This document shows, piece after piece, positions 22,470-34,440 of a stretch of DNA of 64,000 nucleotides. Made by a program: the position numbers and the translations under genes. The DNA comes from Rhododendron vialii (Eukaryota; Streptophyta; Magnoliopsida; Ericales; Ericaceae), in assembly GCF_030253575.1 (NCBI RefSeq), contig NC_080557.1, forward strand, positions 15,910,001 to 15,974,000, given 5' to 3'. Position 1 is the first letter of the stretch, and every line of letters starts with the position of its first letter. The notes under the pieces were generated by a model, which was not told the DNA's origin, searched no databases, and saw nothing but the letters and a program-made list of their open reading frames with translations.

Positions 22470-23800
22470 TTTTTTTTTTTGATCGGCAAAATAAATTTTA
22501 TTAAGGGGGAAAGGGAAGGATTGATCCAACCAAAAGTTGAAAATACACCTAACGGGCAAAACCCAAATCATCAGGGGCCTAAAAACCCAAATACAACATT
22601 AAAGATCACACCTAAAGGTCTACACACCCAGAATATTACAAGTTAAGCACAAAAAAGGCCCAAACAACTGGCCCACCACCAAGAAGCCCAAAACCAAAAA
22701 CCTAATGACCGAACCATCTTCCACCCACGGCCACCCAATTTGCCACCGCCGCCATCAATAATCAGATTACCACCACCACCACACCAGACAATACCTCCAG
22801 AAGAAACACCCCACGCCGCCACTGGCCACCGCCGGAGGAATGTCCGATACGCCGAAACAATCCAGATCTGATGTGGGGCTTCAACCAAACCGTTAGGCGA
22901 TTACCAAGCCGCCCAGCAGCGGAGCTCGGCGGGAAGCCGCACCGGTCAAACCCAGAACAGACGACTACCTCACCGTTAAGTAGAAAATCGGTACCCCAAG
23001 AGGAAATAAAGACCGACCGGCAAGTCGACTGTTGAAAAAGGCCGAGAGATGTAGGCGGCAAGAAATATATGGCTAGGAGTAGAAAACGAACAGCCCTCAA
23101 GCAAAAGGCGGCAGAAAACAAAGGAAGGAAGGAAGAGAGACAGAGTAACCGAGATTGACTTACCAACGCCACCCTCGTCGCCGTCCGGGCACCCATAAGC
23201 TTGACCGCCGGCCGATATACAGCTCGAAAGACGATCTGAGTACCCTATTCGTCGAGAACCATAACATCAGCAAACCAACGCAGACCCCACGTAGCGCGTC
23301 CATCCCGGATGATAGTCGCCGGACAGACGCCCAAAAAAAGCAACCTCGAGATGGCAGGGCGTCCAGATCCCTTACACCAGCCTGCTCCACCCACAAACAA
23401 TGCCGCCGTCCAACAGATTATTTCGCCGATCGATTTTGGGGATAAGAAAGAAAAAGAAAAACAGATCTAATCACCATCAAGATGCCAATCGATCCCTGAA
23501 AAAACCTGCAAAAACAAAGATTAGAAGACATAATCTACACCACCACCTCCGCTGCAACACCGCCCAACACCTCCTCCCAAAACCGACCGGATCAACCCAC
23601 AACGTGGCCCCCCCCCCCCCCCCCCCACCCCCACAAGAGGAAAAAACAAGAGGGGATTCGATCAGGAGAGAGAGGAGGAAAAAGAGCCCGGGGGGAGGAG
23701 GGAGGGAGGCGCCTCCCCCCCCAGGCGGTGGCGGTGCCGAAGAGACGCCCTAGACGAGGATAAGTTTAGAGAGAAAAAGAGTGTTTTGTACAAGTTTTTT
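22470..23800 (-). mobile_element. LINE-related element with target duplication, copy B
   Basis: GATTATCTGTGTTG occurs at 22456-22469 and again at 23801-23814, a 14-bp target duplication. The plus-strand left edge is a T run followed by GATCGGCAAAATAAATTTTA, so on the minus strand the element ends in a LINE-type 3' tail and poly(A). The other end is GC-rich (GGCGGTGGCGGTGCCG). The element is 1.33 kb and lacks endonuclease or reverse-transcriptase frames. It shares blocks with the element at 41494 (TACCA-GCC-CCCA-CA and CGTTA-G-AAAATC). I read it as a non-autonomous element that kept only LINE ends. The chance frames across its C-rich interior are not genes. Confidence 0.7.
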
Positions 23801-24192
23801 GATTATCTGTGTTGTTAGCAGTGTTCTATATTAATAGTGTTTCATTGTTTATTAGTTACGGTAAAATATGTTTGTTAATTACCTGCCAAGTTATCTTTTA
23901 TTATACTAGTGTAGTGCTCGTGCTTCGCACGTTTCTGCGTGTTCATTGATTTAATTGATAGTCGGAAAGTTAATATACATTTGTTATTTTTGTTCATACC
24001 ACCAACTGTATACTTTTCGAGTACGGTTTGCGGTTCAACTTCAACAGCCATCACTCAAATATCATAAAATGACGAAACCGTGATATACTCGAATATTTTG
24101 TAGTTATGCTTTGGGCAATTAAAATGATACCAAAATCAGATCTTTCCAAAAGGAAAAAGGTGAAGAGAGAGGCTACTTCGATTAACCTTCAT

Positions 24193-24784
24193 CTAGGACT
24201 TGAATGGAGTGAAAACAACCACCACATTATGCCCACGAAAGCCAAACGAGTTGGAGATACCTGCACAAAATAGGCAAATTTGATTAGTGAATGTTGAAAT
24301 ATTATTTATTCACTAAGCAATGTTGGAATATGAGGAATTTGGACAACAAAATGTTCAAATGTTTAATTATTATATAGGTTATGAAAGATATATTATCTTC
24401 ATTACCAATAAAGCAAAAACATGTAACAAAAGTACTTAAAGGTCCTTGGTTGTTAACCAATAAACCGCATGTATGGATTAAGCATTATGCTTCTGTAGTT
24501 TCCTAATTTCCGAAAAGAGGGACTAAGATACGTACCAACATGGACTTCATGCTCTTCACGTTTGGAATAGTGTTGACTGTGACATCAGACTCTAAGTTCT
24601 GCAAAATTAGAGAACCATAAGGATATGAAGTGCATCATAAAATTGAATAACTGAGAAAATTTTAGTGTAATTAGAGGAATGGGCTTTTGGTGCAGTACAC
24701 ATTGGTTAATGGTTGAATGCAACCAGCTAGTGTTGATTGCTTTTATGGTTGTAATAGCTTCCAATTCTCTTGCAGCTTCAACCG
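24193..24784 (-). pseudogene. KAS1: Captured 3' exons of KAS I
   Basis: Three minus-strand exons of beta-ketoacyl-ACP synthase I, the condensing enzyme of plastid fatty-acid elongation, can be read. The first (about 24703-24784) gives LEAITTIKAINTSWLHSTIN. The second (24536-24598) gives NLESDVTVNTIPNVKSMKSM between a good acceptor and donor. The third (24193-24260) gives SNSFGFRGHNVVVVFTPFKS and a stop. The order and the SNSFGF-GHN motif match the C-terminus of KAS I. The normal SFGFGGHN is SFGFRGHN here. The join between exons two and three is out of phase by one base. The N-terminal half with the catalytic cysteine is absent. The piece lies wholly inside the minus-strand Helitron, so it was captured, and it cannot make an active enzyme. 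Confidence 0.75.
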
Positions 24785-24912
24785 CATGTAAACATTTAAA
24801 AATATGGATATGGCAATTTCATGCTAACAAATTTATGCAATACTAAATTAAACAACATATGAACTAAGAAAGAGACCAGGACCTTCTAAACAACGATGGA
24901 GACGAATCTGCA

Positions 24913-24914
<2 letters not shown>

Positions 24915-24969
<55 letters not shown>
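24915..24969. repeat. (AG)n tract ending in a G run
   Basis: About 21 AG units run into a block of G, within the Helitron. Confidence 0.95.
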
Positions 24970-26291
24970 TTATATAGATTTAAAACCCTTAAATTATGGA
25001 AAAGCCTTTTCTTCTTGACTAAGAAAAGAAGGACTTAAAATACCTAAAATTCCCCCGAAAAGTCTTTTCTTCTTGGCTAAGAAAAGGAGAACTTAAAATA
25101 CCTAAAATACCCCCAAAAAGCATTTTCTTCTTGACTAAGCAAAGGAAAACAAAAATACCTAAAATACCTCACCTATTAAATCTACTATTGCCAAACTACA
25201 AAGGTAATTTCGTATATTCATGAAATGGCTATGCTTGCCACTCTTCTCCCTTTTGCCCTTAAACCCAATACCAAGCTACATAAAATACCTCAACCTCTTA
25301 AATTCAGCCTTGCCAAATTAAAAGGGCAAATTCATCTTTTTACAATGTACCTCATTTTCTTCTTGACAAAGCAACATTTGTCATAAATTAAGGGGGAAAA
25401 AAGTGAAGAAAGTACTTCAAAAGTCAAAAGTAAGCCATAAATTAAGGAAAAAAAGTGAAAAAAGTACTTCAAAAGTCAAAAGTAAGCTATAAATTAAGGG
25501 GAGAAAATACAAAATAAGGATAGTCACTCAATTTTCCTAAACATAGTCCAAAATACCCTCAATTTTCCAATATGATCCCTTTAAAAACTACAAGGGCAAA
25601 TTATCTTTTTTATGATGTGGCTATGCCAAACACAATTCCTCTTTTGCCCTCCAACAAAATACCAACTACAAAAATACCTCTTTCATCATAAATAAAGGAG
25701 GGCATTTATGTCAAATCACATTATGGCTATGCTTGGTGTAACCACTTTCTTAACAAACAAGGGCAAATCGGTCCTTTCACCAAGTGGCTTGGCTTGCCAT
25801 CCTACATTCCTTTATTACAAGTGTATTGATTGATAACGTCAAATACCAAAACTATCCAAACACCAACACTTGCAAGGGCAAAACAAAAAGAAAAAGTTTG
25901 GAGGGCAATCATGTAATTTCACACCATGCCTTGGCTTACCATGCTAGGTTCTTTTATTACAAGTGTATTGATTTGTTGTGAATGATTTTAAGTATTAAAT
26001 AACAATTTTTGGAATGTGTTTATGAGAAAGCGAGGTGTACAAATGATAACCGTCTCGGAATATAACTCAGGTTAATTATGCCCTTTTATACTTAACTTAT
26101 TTTTATTAATTCAATCCATTCTTCTAACTTAACTTATATTGTAATTGTGTGTGTGTTAAGCAATTATGTTTAAGTTTAGAAGAATGGATGAAATTAACTT
26201 ATTTTCGTTTAAATTTAAAAAGGGGAGAAAAAATAAGTTAAGTTTAAGTTAAGTGTTAAAGAACGCAACCTCAATGGGATATATGCTTTTG

Positions 26292-26487
26292 GCCAACGTG
26301 CCATTTTTTTTTTTGGGCCAAGCGATATACATTAGTGGGACGTTAGTAGTCAACGGGAGGTTAAGAGGCTAACCATAGCCCTGAACTCCAAACTTGCTCC
26401 CTGTGGGACTCGAACCTTAGTCACCACTGAAAAGAGTAGTGAACATTCCACCTGAGCTAGCGTGGAAGTTCGCCAACGTACCATTTT
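26292..26487 (-). mobile_element. tRNA-derived SINE with target duplication
   Basis: On the minus strand the head contains box A (CTAGCTCAGGTGG) and box B (GGTTCGAGTCC), followed by a unique body and a poly(A) tail. GCCAACGTGCCATTTT (26292-26307) and GCCAACGTACCATTTT (26472-26487) flank it, a 16-bp target duplication with one difference. The body is 26308-26471. Confidence 0.85.
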
Positions 26488-26924
26488 ATGTATGAATTGC
26501 ATGTTACTAATTGCTTGCTATTATTAACTTTTTTTTGTTAAAATTATAGTGAAGATGACTTTCAATACCTAAAAAAATAGGGTAACATAAGATTGAAGAA
26601 TTGAAAATTTGAGAGAGAATTTTTTTTTCGAGAAAGACAAAAATAAAGCTACTAAGGATAATATGAATATGCGCCAGCTTTATCCAAAAAATGGTGTTCT
26701 TCTGTAGCTCAATGCTGCATAAACGAAGACAAAGCCCTCTTAGGTAAGTAGTGGGCCTGATGAATATATTTGTGCAGCACCTTTGAGATCCTAAAAAAGA
26801 AAGCTTTGATATCTACTTTCTGTGGTTGCGCAACAAAAATATATTAATTATTAATGTGATGACCTTCATTCTTCCCCCCAATATGCATGACAGTATTAAC
26901 ACAATCATTAACATAAGTGGGTTC

Positions 26925-27215
26925 CCACACACTTATGTGAGTATTTGTGCATTTGTGTCTCACACACTTGTGTGAGTGTTTGTGAATTTGTTCGTGTAAA
27001 TAATTTGTGGTTCTAGAATTTTCCCTCTTCTTAATAGAAGAAGAGTGTAGAATGCACCATTGAGGGCTATAAATATCATGGAGCCCACACATTTATGTGA
27101 GTGTTTGTGCATTTGTGCGTGTAAATGATTTGTGGTTTTAGAATTTTCCCTCTTCTGGAAAAAGAGTGTAGAATGCACCATTAAGGGCTATAAACATCCA
27201 TGGGGTCTTAGCCAT
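26925..27215. repeat. Tandem repeat of about 125 bp
   Basis: Two copies share CACACxxxTATGTGAGT, then GTGTAAATxATTTGTGGTT, TAGAATTTTCCCTCTTCT and AGAGTGTAGAATGCACCATT. Inside each, ACACACTTATGTGAGTGTTTGTG-like phrases repeat again in part. The histidine/threonine-rich frames on the minus strand come from this repeat. Confidence 0.8.
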
Positions 27216-27569
27216 TGGGGTGTGTGCAAAAATTTTCGTGTGTGTGTAAGAAATTAAGAGAAAAAAATCTAAAGTGGTGTAAGAAATCATTATTTGTCAA
27301 CATCAGAGAGCTAGGAGTGATTCAAAGCACTAAATGGGAGCGCGAGTTCCACCTGGTCGACTGCCTTCTTCATCACCACAGATGAATTCAACCACCGCTG
27401 ATAAATTTCGTATTGATAACAATTCTAATTTCAAAGAATCCTACTTCATAGGAGATTAGTTAATTATGGTTGTGATTGATTGTAGATTTAGAACCTATTT
27501 TTGTTTTTGCCCCTGCATTACTGGGGTTAAGATTACTTTTTGATTATTTAAATGTAGATAATTCTTGCT

Positions 27570-28700
27570 GAAACACAAAGGAGTGCTGAGTTGGCAAAGA
27601 AAAGATCTGGCTGTGTATCAAATTTCACAAAAACGAAATTGCTTTTAGAGAATGAGAATTGCCTGACAGTTGAAATCAATCTCTTAAATGAGAATAGTGG
27701 ATATTACTACCATAAAACTCGAACTTCATTATCACATACAAGGTCGAATGAGGATGATGGATATGACACTGTATATTTATGGGAGATTCATGATTTCCAA
27801 AGTTTGAGGGAGATGGCGGAGAAGAGCGAGATCCTCTATGTCAAGAGTAGAACTTTTCAGACCGTACAACGGGATTTCCACATAGTGGTGCAAATTAATT
27901 TTAATTGTATATCTTATTTGAATTCATGTTAGCTAACTTTTTTTTGATGTCTAGAGATAGTTAATGAAACCCACATCGGGGTTTTTCTCAAGCCAGAGGA
28001 GCCTTCATGCGACCAGATTCATTTCAGTGTTGTTGCATTGTACATCGTGAATATGAACGAACGACCTTCGTATGTCAATGATGCGGAACTATGCAAATCC
28101 TATAAGAAAGTTCGGCTCAGATGAGTTTATCAGTTTCAAAGTTCTTTTGGACTCATCTCTAGGATATGTTGACAATGGATCCATCAAATTTATCATAAAA
28201 GTTCTTACGTTAAAAGAGACCATTTCAAAGGACCGAGAAGAGTTGAACAACGTTTATCGACTTGATTTGTCTGGCGAGTTTGTCATTTGGAGAGTGGATA
28301 ACTTCTTGGCTTTCATAGACTTTTTAGGAGTTGGTTTAAATATAGAAAGCCAGTCTTTTGAAGTTCATGGATGTGAGCATCGGATGGGTAAGTTCATTGC
28401 TTATAGTTTGATTATATGAATTGTTATGTTTATGTTGTTTATTTGACAGTTTAACCTTTTTACGGTATTACGATGCAGTGATCTTAGTTAATGGCATCAT
28501 TTGCGCATCTTTGAAGTGCGAGAAGGCCCAGAAGGACTTTGTGTACAAAGTTGGCTTGTGGAATAGAGAAGAGATAGTCTTTGCCATTTCAACAACCCTG
28601 CAATTTGCTTGAAGAAGCTGGCTGATGTATTCAGCGAAGACAGGTCAATGACGTTCATCTTGCATATTCCGGATCATTCAGATCCAGGAGTCAGTGCACT
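27570..28700 (+). pseudogene. TRAF-like (MATH) protein gene, decayed 5' part
   Basis: Several exon-like blocks match the plant TRAF-like family with repeated MATH domains (type of Arabidopsis At2g25320). 27774-27890 reads LWEIHDFQSLREMAEKSE and VKSRTFQTVQRDFHIVV, the opening of a MATH domain. 27955-28105 (after an acceptor) reads HIGVFLKPEEPSCDQIHFSV. 28105-28387 reads FISFKVLLDSSLGYVDNGS, then LKETISKDREE and VIWRVDNFLAFIDF, the end of one MATH domain and the start of the next, up to a GTAAGT donor. 28479-28690 continues it. A single-base frameshift lies at about 28105-28113 and a TGA near 28610 breaks the last block. The family acts in protein turnover or immune-receptor control in other plants. 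This copy looks non-functional. Confidence 0.55.
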
Positions 28701-28804
28701 TTGTATTTCTATGTCGACTAATTCCTATATTTGACATATAGTAGATATTGGTCTGATGTTCCAACCTATTAATGATTGTCTATTAGAAAAACCAATGCCA
28801 AACA

Positions 28805-29035
28805 TTATTTGTATTGGGTTCTAAGGTCACACTCACAGATGTCAAATACGTCATGGTTTTTATCTATCTAAGTTTGGAAAGAGTTGCAGCTAGAAAGGAT
28901 AGAGAATACGTCATGTTACAAAACACCAAATATCATACATTACTAATTTGTACTAAGTTCACTCACGGATGTCAACTACATCATGGTTTTCATCTACCTT
29001 AAGTTTACAAAGGTTGCATCTAAAAATGATAGGAG
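28805..29035. repeat. Direct duplication of about 110 bp
   Basis: Two neighbouring copies share GTCACACTCACAGATGTCAA / TTCACTCACGGATGTCAA, TCATGGTTTTxATCTAxCT and GTTGCAxCTAxAAAxGATAG. It is non-coding and lies in the TRAF-like locus. Confidence 0.7.
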
Positions 29036-29039
29036 ACAT

Positions 29040-30700
29040 TGGAAAAAAATTATTTCTACTATGTATTCCATTCAGTCATACCTCACATTACATACAAAGA
29101 TAAGACTTACACATCTTTTTCTACCATTACACCTTTTGGTACAATGACCTGTATTTTCAATTAGATGAGAGGTGATTGTAGTCTTTCACTCATCCACGCA
29201 GTCGTCTAAGGACTTCATTCATGCAGGTGGAGATTTTGAATTTTAGTATGACTAAAATATTGCCACTATTCGTCTTTCATTTACTGCAAGTCATAAAAGA
29301 CATTCTTTCTTTCTTTATCCTTCTTTTTGTGTGTACTTATTTTGCTTCTTTTCATCTCTAGACCTAGTTAATTCTGAGTCTTGTCGGCATCATCCTTCTA
29401 TTGCTTGCTATTTTCAGTTTAATTAAAATATTTTTCCATCTAATAATATTCAGTAGAATTCTTCTGAACTTTATGCAATTTGCTCCTGATATCCTACAAC
29501 TTTTGTCAACATTGCTGAATAAGAATATATAGCTATTGCACTTTGTAAGCAATTGGTGATACCTATCTTGACTTGGGGAATGAATTCTAAGAAGTGTGCG
29601 CATTGAAACAATTTCGGGTATAAAATCCACTTTAGCCCCCCTATGGTATAGGCCGGGTACGAATCACGCCCTTGACATTGCCGACCGACGCGACCCTGAA
29701 CTCCAAATTCTACTGCTACTAAGATTTATCTTCCTTTGCTTCTGTTTGTAAATAAAAACTCTATATGTTATGTATATGAAGGAAAATGTGTGGTGCCAAA
29801 AAAATATCAGTGGGCCGATGGCTGCAGTTCATAGAAAATGAACCCAATACTGAACTATTTTGTAATTGGGATTCTAGTTATTCTGTCTACTACTCTTGAA
29901 TATGAAGTTTGTATGATTTAACACAGTGGAAAAAATGTTCGACGTAACATAAGAATGTTCTGATTGATTTTCTCGTAGGTTTGTAACTTTGTCTCGCTGT
30001 GCTTATATGTGCTCAACGGCCAAGTTACCCCTCAACTTTTATTCAAATACACCGAGTCCAAAATCTTGTGTCTTATTTTTTTAAAAAATTTCCCTACCTT
30101 TTTTAATGGGACGCATGGATCTTGAACTCTTATAAGATTTGACCTAAGAAGGTACCTCTAATGTCAACAAACTTGCATGATACCATAAAAGGTTATTCCA
30201 AGTGAGGTCTCAAAATTTTTTTGATATGTTTTACCATTTATTTGGTACTGAAATTCCACTGCTATTTATTGTTTGTTTTTTCAAAAAAGAAATCCATCTT
30301 CTTCATTCAAGGAATTCTAGTACTTGTGAATGTTATGTCCTGAATTTTCAACTATCTCAAATTATACAGTTCTTCAACCTATTTTTGTTTTGCTTTTGAA
30401 CTTGTTTGCATTTTTAATGTGTATATTCATATGTATACGATTTGTAGAATCTTATTATCTCAGGATAGTTTTGCAGCTAAGAGACATCTTTGATCTATTT
30501 TATTGCTTGATTGCTACAACATCCAATGCTAATATTTGACTTATCCAGGGTTGACCTGTTCTCCATGATATTGTTACTATTTTCATGTCATTGAACTGAA
30601 AGAGTAATTTAATTATTTTATTTATATTTTCAGGAAGAGGAGACCTGCCATCCTATGAATATTCTATCCGTATTGTCATCTATTTTATGGTCGTCCAATC
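29040..30700. other. Intron-like or intergenic stretch, no exon seen
   Basis: T-rich sequence without a recognisable exon. At 29630-29710 a GC-richer phrase (TTTAGCCCCCCTATGGTATA, then GGCCGGGTACGAATCACGCC) looks like the end of an old transposon. I could not find its partner. Confidence 0.4.
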
Positions 30701-30728
30701 TAAAATGCTATTTTTTTTCCTTACAGAT

Positions 30729-30963
30729 ATTTGAAGGTATATGTCAACTGGACCCTAGGAGGAGCTGTGGAAGCCTTATGCCTACTTGATTCTGCCATGG
30801 ACACAGAAAATTCTGATAAAGTAGCTACACATTTCTCTACTTTAACGTCCTTGGTTAAGGAGATACAAGACTTTGTTGTACCATCTCTTGACATGATGAG
30901 GAAGGAAATCTTGACTCGTGGCCATCGCATAATTGATCGTGATAGCGAATTGAGCACATTCAG
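30729..30963 (+). pseudogene. Exon-like block, product unknown
   Basis: An acceptor (TTCCTTACAG) and a donor (TTCAG|GTAGAA) enclose 78 open codons that include GGAVEALCLLDSAMDTENSD and EIQDFVVPSLDMMRKEIL. Sequence quality is exon-like and it lies between MATH and coiled-coil blocks of the TRAF-like locus, so it may be part of that gene. I do not recognise the domain itself. Confidence 0.4.
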
Positions 30964-31275
30964 GTAGAAAAACAGACTAAACAGGATGATGTGGTTACAG
31001 AAAGAGCTAGTCTATGGCATTTCTTTATGAGGTTTCAAATTTATGTTTTCCAGTTTTCAACTTCAATTTCAAGGAATCCTACTTCGTAGGAGATTAATTA
31101 TAGTTGTGATTGATCGCAGATTTAGAAAATATGCTATCACAGAAACAGAAACGGAACACATCATAACAATGCAAAATTGTTGCATAGTATATTCGCTTGC
31201 ATTGTTAGTTGTTAAACAATATGCACTCATTTTTGTTTTTCCCCCTGCATCTACTTTTTCCTTATTCAAATGTAG

Positions 31276-31500
31276 ACACTTCTTGCTGAAACGCAAAGCA
31301 ATGCTGAGGCTGCAAAGGAAAAATTCGACAAGAAATTGAAATCCTTTGCTGGCATTATTGAGAATCTAAATGGTGATCGGCAATCACTTGCAGAAGAGAT
31401 CAGAGAATTCAAACGAGAAGTTTTGCAACTTGTAAGAAAGAAGTCGGAAAAGGATGAGAGGGAGTTGGAAATTAGCCAAAAGCTCCGTGATGAATCTCAG
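31276..31500 (+). pseudogene. Coiled-coil exon of the TRAF-like locus, first copy
   Basis: Seventy-five open codons in phase 0 sit between an acceptor (AAATGTAG) and a donor (CTCAG|GTATTA). The product is a heptad-rich coiled coil: AETQSNAEAAKEKFDKKLKS, then ENLNGDRQSLAEEIREF and RELEISQKLRDESQ. Coiled coils close MATH proteins of this family. Worn copies of its first half occur at 27573-27610 and 37802-38044, and its last third is the unit amplified downstream. Confidence 0.5.
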
Positions 31501-33439
31501 GTATTAAAGCAGTTGTACTGAATAAATGCTCTTGTAAATTTGATTTATCTTGAAAATTTCATGACTAGTAATGTAATGTTGCTATTGAAAATTGTTCTGC
31601 TCTTTTCTTTTCTTTCCGGCTCATCCCCTTTCATGCTTAGAATCTTTTGCACAGCTTGTCCCAAGCCTGGATAAAAGAGAATTGTGTCTTATTGCCTTAG
31701 GTAGCTAAAGCCATTAGATCCTTATGACATGATTCTGATTATGAAAATCTGTCGCAAACAGCCGATGTGGTAGATAAGATGAGTGATATGGTTACAGTAG
31801 AACGTAACGCCATGGGGAGGGGTAGACTAAGATTGACTTTATAGGTGGTCATTCAAAAGGATGGACAAGTAAGATATGTACTCAAAAATTGATATCAAGT
31901 GGGATTATAGAAAAATCTGAAAATTTTATCTTGCATTTAAGTGAAAGGATGGACATGTTTATTTTCTAGCAAGTTTCTTTTCTTCAAATACCATAGAATG
32001 TAAAGGATCCAAGCATTTTAATTGGGTATGGCCGTCTGAGTCACATGTGCTACAAGAACAATATTTGTTCAGCCTCACACTCATCGGTGCAGAGGTTATT
32101 ATTCACCCTTGCTTAATGAGAGTGATCACCACACTCAATGTCGTGCTTTTGAAAAAAAATCCCACTCAATGTCCTACATCGTTATCCATCTCATGTATGT
32201 CAGACATGGTATTGCGGGAAAAATAAATGAGGTCATAACTGCTGTTTTATTTATTTATTTATTTGTTTCTTCCTCTTCTGGATGATGTTTGAATGATGAC
32301 ATTGTTTACATGGGAAACAAACAACCCATGTGCTGGAATTGCATATTGCACTTGCAGGTAAGTCAAGTTAACTGAGTGAAACAGAAAAGAAGCTGAAAGA
32401 TCTAGTGGACGAGGTTGCCAAGCTTGAGAGAGAGTTGGAAATTAGCCGGAAGCTCCTTGACAAATCTCAGGTATTAAAGCAGTTGTACTGAATAAATGCT
32501 CTTATAAATTTGGAAAATTGCATGACTAGTAATGTAATATTTCTATTGAGAATTATTTTGTTTTTCCAACTCATCTCCTTTCATGCTTAGAATCTTCTAC
32601 ACAGGCGGTCCCAAGCCTTGATAAAGGAGGATCGTGCCTTATTGCCTTATGTAGCTAAAGCCCATTAGATCCTTATGACATGATTCTGATTATGAAAATC
32701 TGTCGCAAACAACTGATGTGTTTGTTAAGATGAATGATAGGGTTACGTTAGAGGGTAACACAAAGGGGAGGGGTACACCAAGGTTGACTTGAGAGGTGGT
32801 CATTCAAAAGAAAGGACAAGTCAGATATGTACTCGAAAATTGATATCAAGTGGGATTATAGAAAAATCTGAAAATTTTATCTTGCATTCATGTAAAAGGA
32901 TGGGAATGTTTATTTTCTAGCTGGAAAGTTTCTTTTCTTTAAATACCATAGAATGTAAAGGATGCAAGCGTTCTAATTGGGTATGGCCATATGAGTCACA
33001 TGTCCTACAGGAGCAATATTTGTTCACCCTCACACTTATTGGTGCAGAGGGTACTATTCACCCTCGCTTAATGAGAGTGATCAAACCACACTCAATGTTG
33101 TTCTGTTGAAGAAAAAAAAAATCTCACTCAATGTCCTACATTGTTATCCATCTCATGTTCGTCAAACATATATGGTAATGCGAGAATAATAAAACTGGTA
33201 ATATCTGATGTTAGTTTATTTTTGCTCTGTATCTGCGTCTTCTGGAATGTTTGAATGATGGCATTGTTTACATGGGAAACAAATAACCCATGTGCTGGAA
33301 TTGTAGATTGCACTTGTAGTTAATTCAAGTCAACTGAGTGAAAAAAAAAAGATGATGAAAGATCCTGTGGACGAGGTTGCCAAGGTTCAGAGGGAGTTGG
33401 AAATTAGCCAGAAGCTCCTTGACAAATCTTAGGTATTAA

Positions 33440-34440
33440 ATCGGTTGTTTGCGACCGATTTTCAAAATCAGAATCATGTCATAAGGATCTAATGGGCTTT
33501 AGCTACCTAAGGCAGTACGGCACAATCCTCCATTATCCAGGCTTGGGATGGCTTCTTTAGAAGATTCTAAGCATGAAAGGGGGATGAGTTGGAAAGAAAA
33601 GAAAAGAACGGAACAATTCTCAATAGAAACATTACATTACTAGTCATGCAAATTTCAAGATAAATCAAATTTACAAGAGCATTTATTTAGTAGAACTGGT
33701 TTAATATCTGAGATTCATCAAGGAGCTTCCGGCTAATTTCCAACTCCCTCTCAAGATTGGCAACCTCGTCCACTAGATTTTTCAGCTTCTTTTCTGTTTC
33801 ATTCAATTGAGTTGACTTACCAGCAAGTGCATTCTGCAATTTTAGCACATGGGTTGTTTGTTTCCCATGTAAACAATGTCTATCATTAAAAAATAATCCA
33901 GAAGAGGCAAATACAGAGCAAAATCAAACAGCAGATATTGCCTCTTTTATTTTTCCTCCAATACCATGTCCGACGGACATGAGATGGATAATTATGTAAG
34001 ACATTGAGTGGGTTTTTTTATTCAATAGCACGACATTGAGTGTGGTTTGATTACTCTCATTAAGCGAGAGTGAACAGTACCCTTTGCACCAATGATTGTG
34101 AGGGTGAACAAATATTGCTCTCATAGGACATGTGACTCATACGGCCATACCCAATTAAAACGCTTGGATCCTTTACATTCTATGTATTTGAAGAAAAGAA
34201 ACTTACCAGCTAGAAAATAAACGTTTCCATCCTTTCACATGAATGCAAGATAAAATTTTCAGATTTTTCTATAATCCCACTTGATATCAATTTTCGAGTA
34301 CATAGCTAACTTGTCATTCTTTGAACGACCACCTCTAAAATCAATCTTGGTCTACCCCTCGCATTTGTGTTACCCTCTACTGTAACCCTTTCAGTCATCT
34401 TAACTACTAGTCTACCACATTGGTTGTTTGCGACAGATTT
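33440..34440 (-). repeat. Inverted copy of the array unit
   Basis: This segment is the reverse complement of about 31710-32720, including its exon. Here the exon (33709-33800, minus) reads LNETEKKLKNLVDEVANLER and on to LLDESQ without a stop. Being flanked by direct copies on both sides, it makes two inverted-repeat pairs of about 1 kb. A transcript through either pair could form a long double-stranded hairpin. Confidence 0.75.

Larger units (their letters stand above)
23906..25971 (-). mobile_element. Helitron carrying KAS I exons
   Basis: On the minus strand the 3' end is ACGTGCGAAGCACGAGCAC, a hairpin, followed by the terminal CTAG (23906-23909) and host T. The 5' end is TCAATACACTTGTAATAAAA starting at 25971 with host A before it. 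Both ends obey Helitron rules, and there is no target duplication. A second, partly matching 5' terminus lies just inside (about 25783-25836), a tandem-end arrangement. No helicase is encoded. The cargo is a fragment of the plastid KAS I gene, described separately. A GA microsatellite and simple AT-rich repeats fill the 5' half. Confidence 0.7.

Noticed and set aside
22643-23753. Several frames of 80-144 codons on both strands
   Set aside because: All lie in the GC-rich interior of the LINE-related element; they overlap each other on both strands and carry no recognisable domain.
26380-26470. Intact tRNA gene
   Set aside because: Box A and box B are present, but the acceptor stem does not pair and the unit has a poly(A) tail and target duplication, so it is a SINE.
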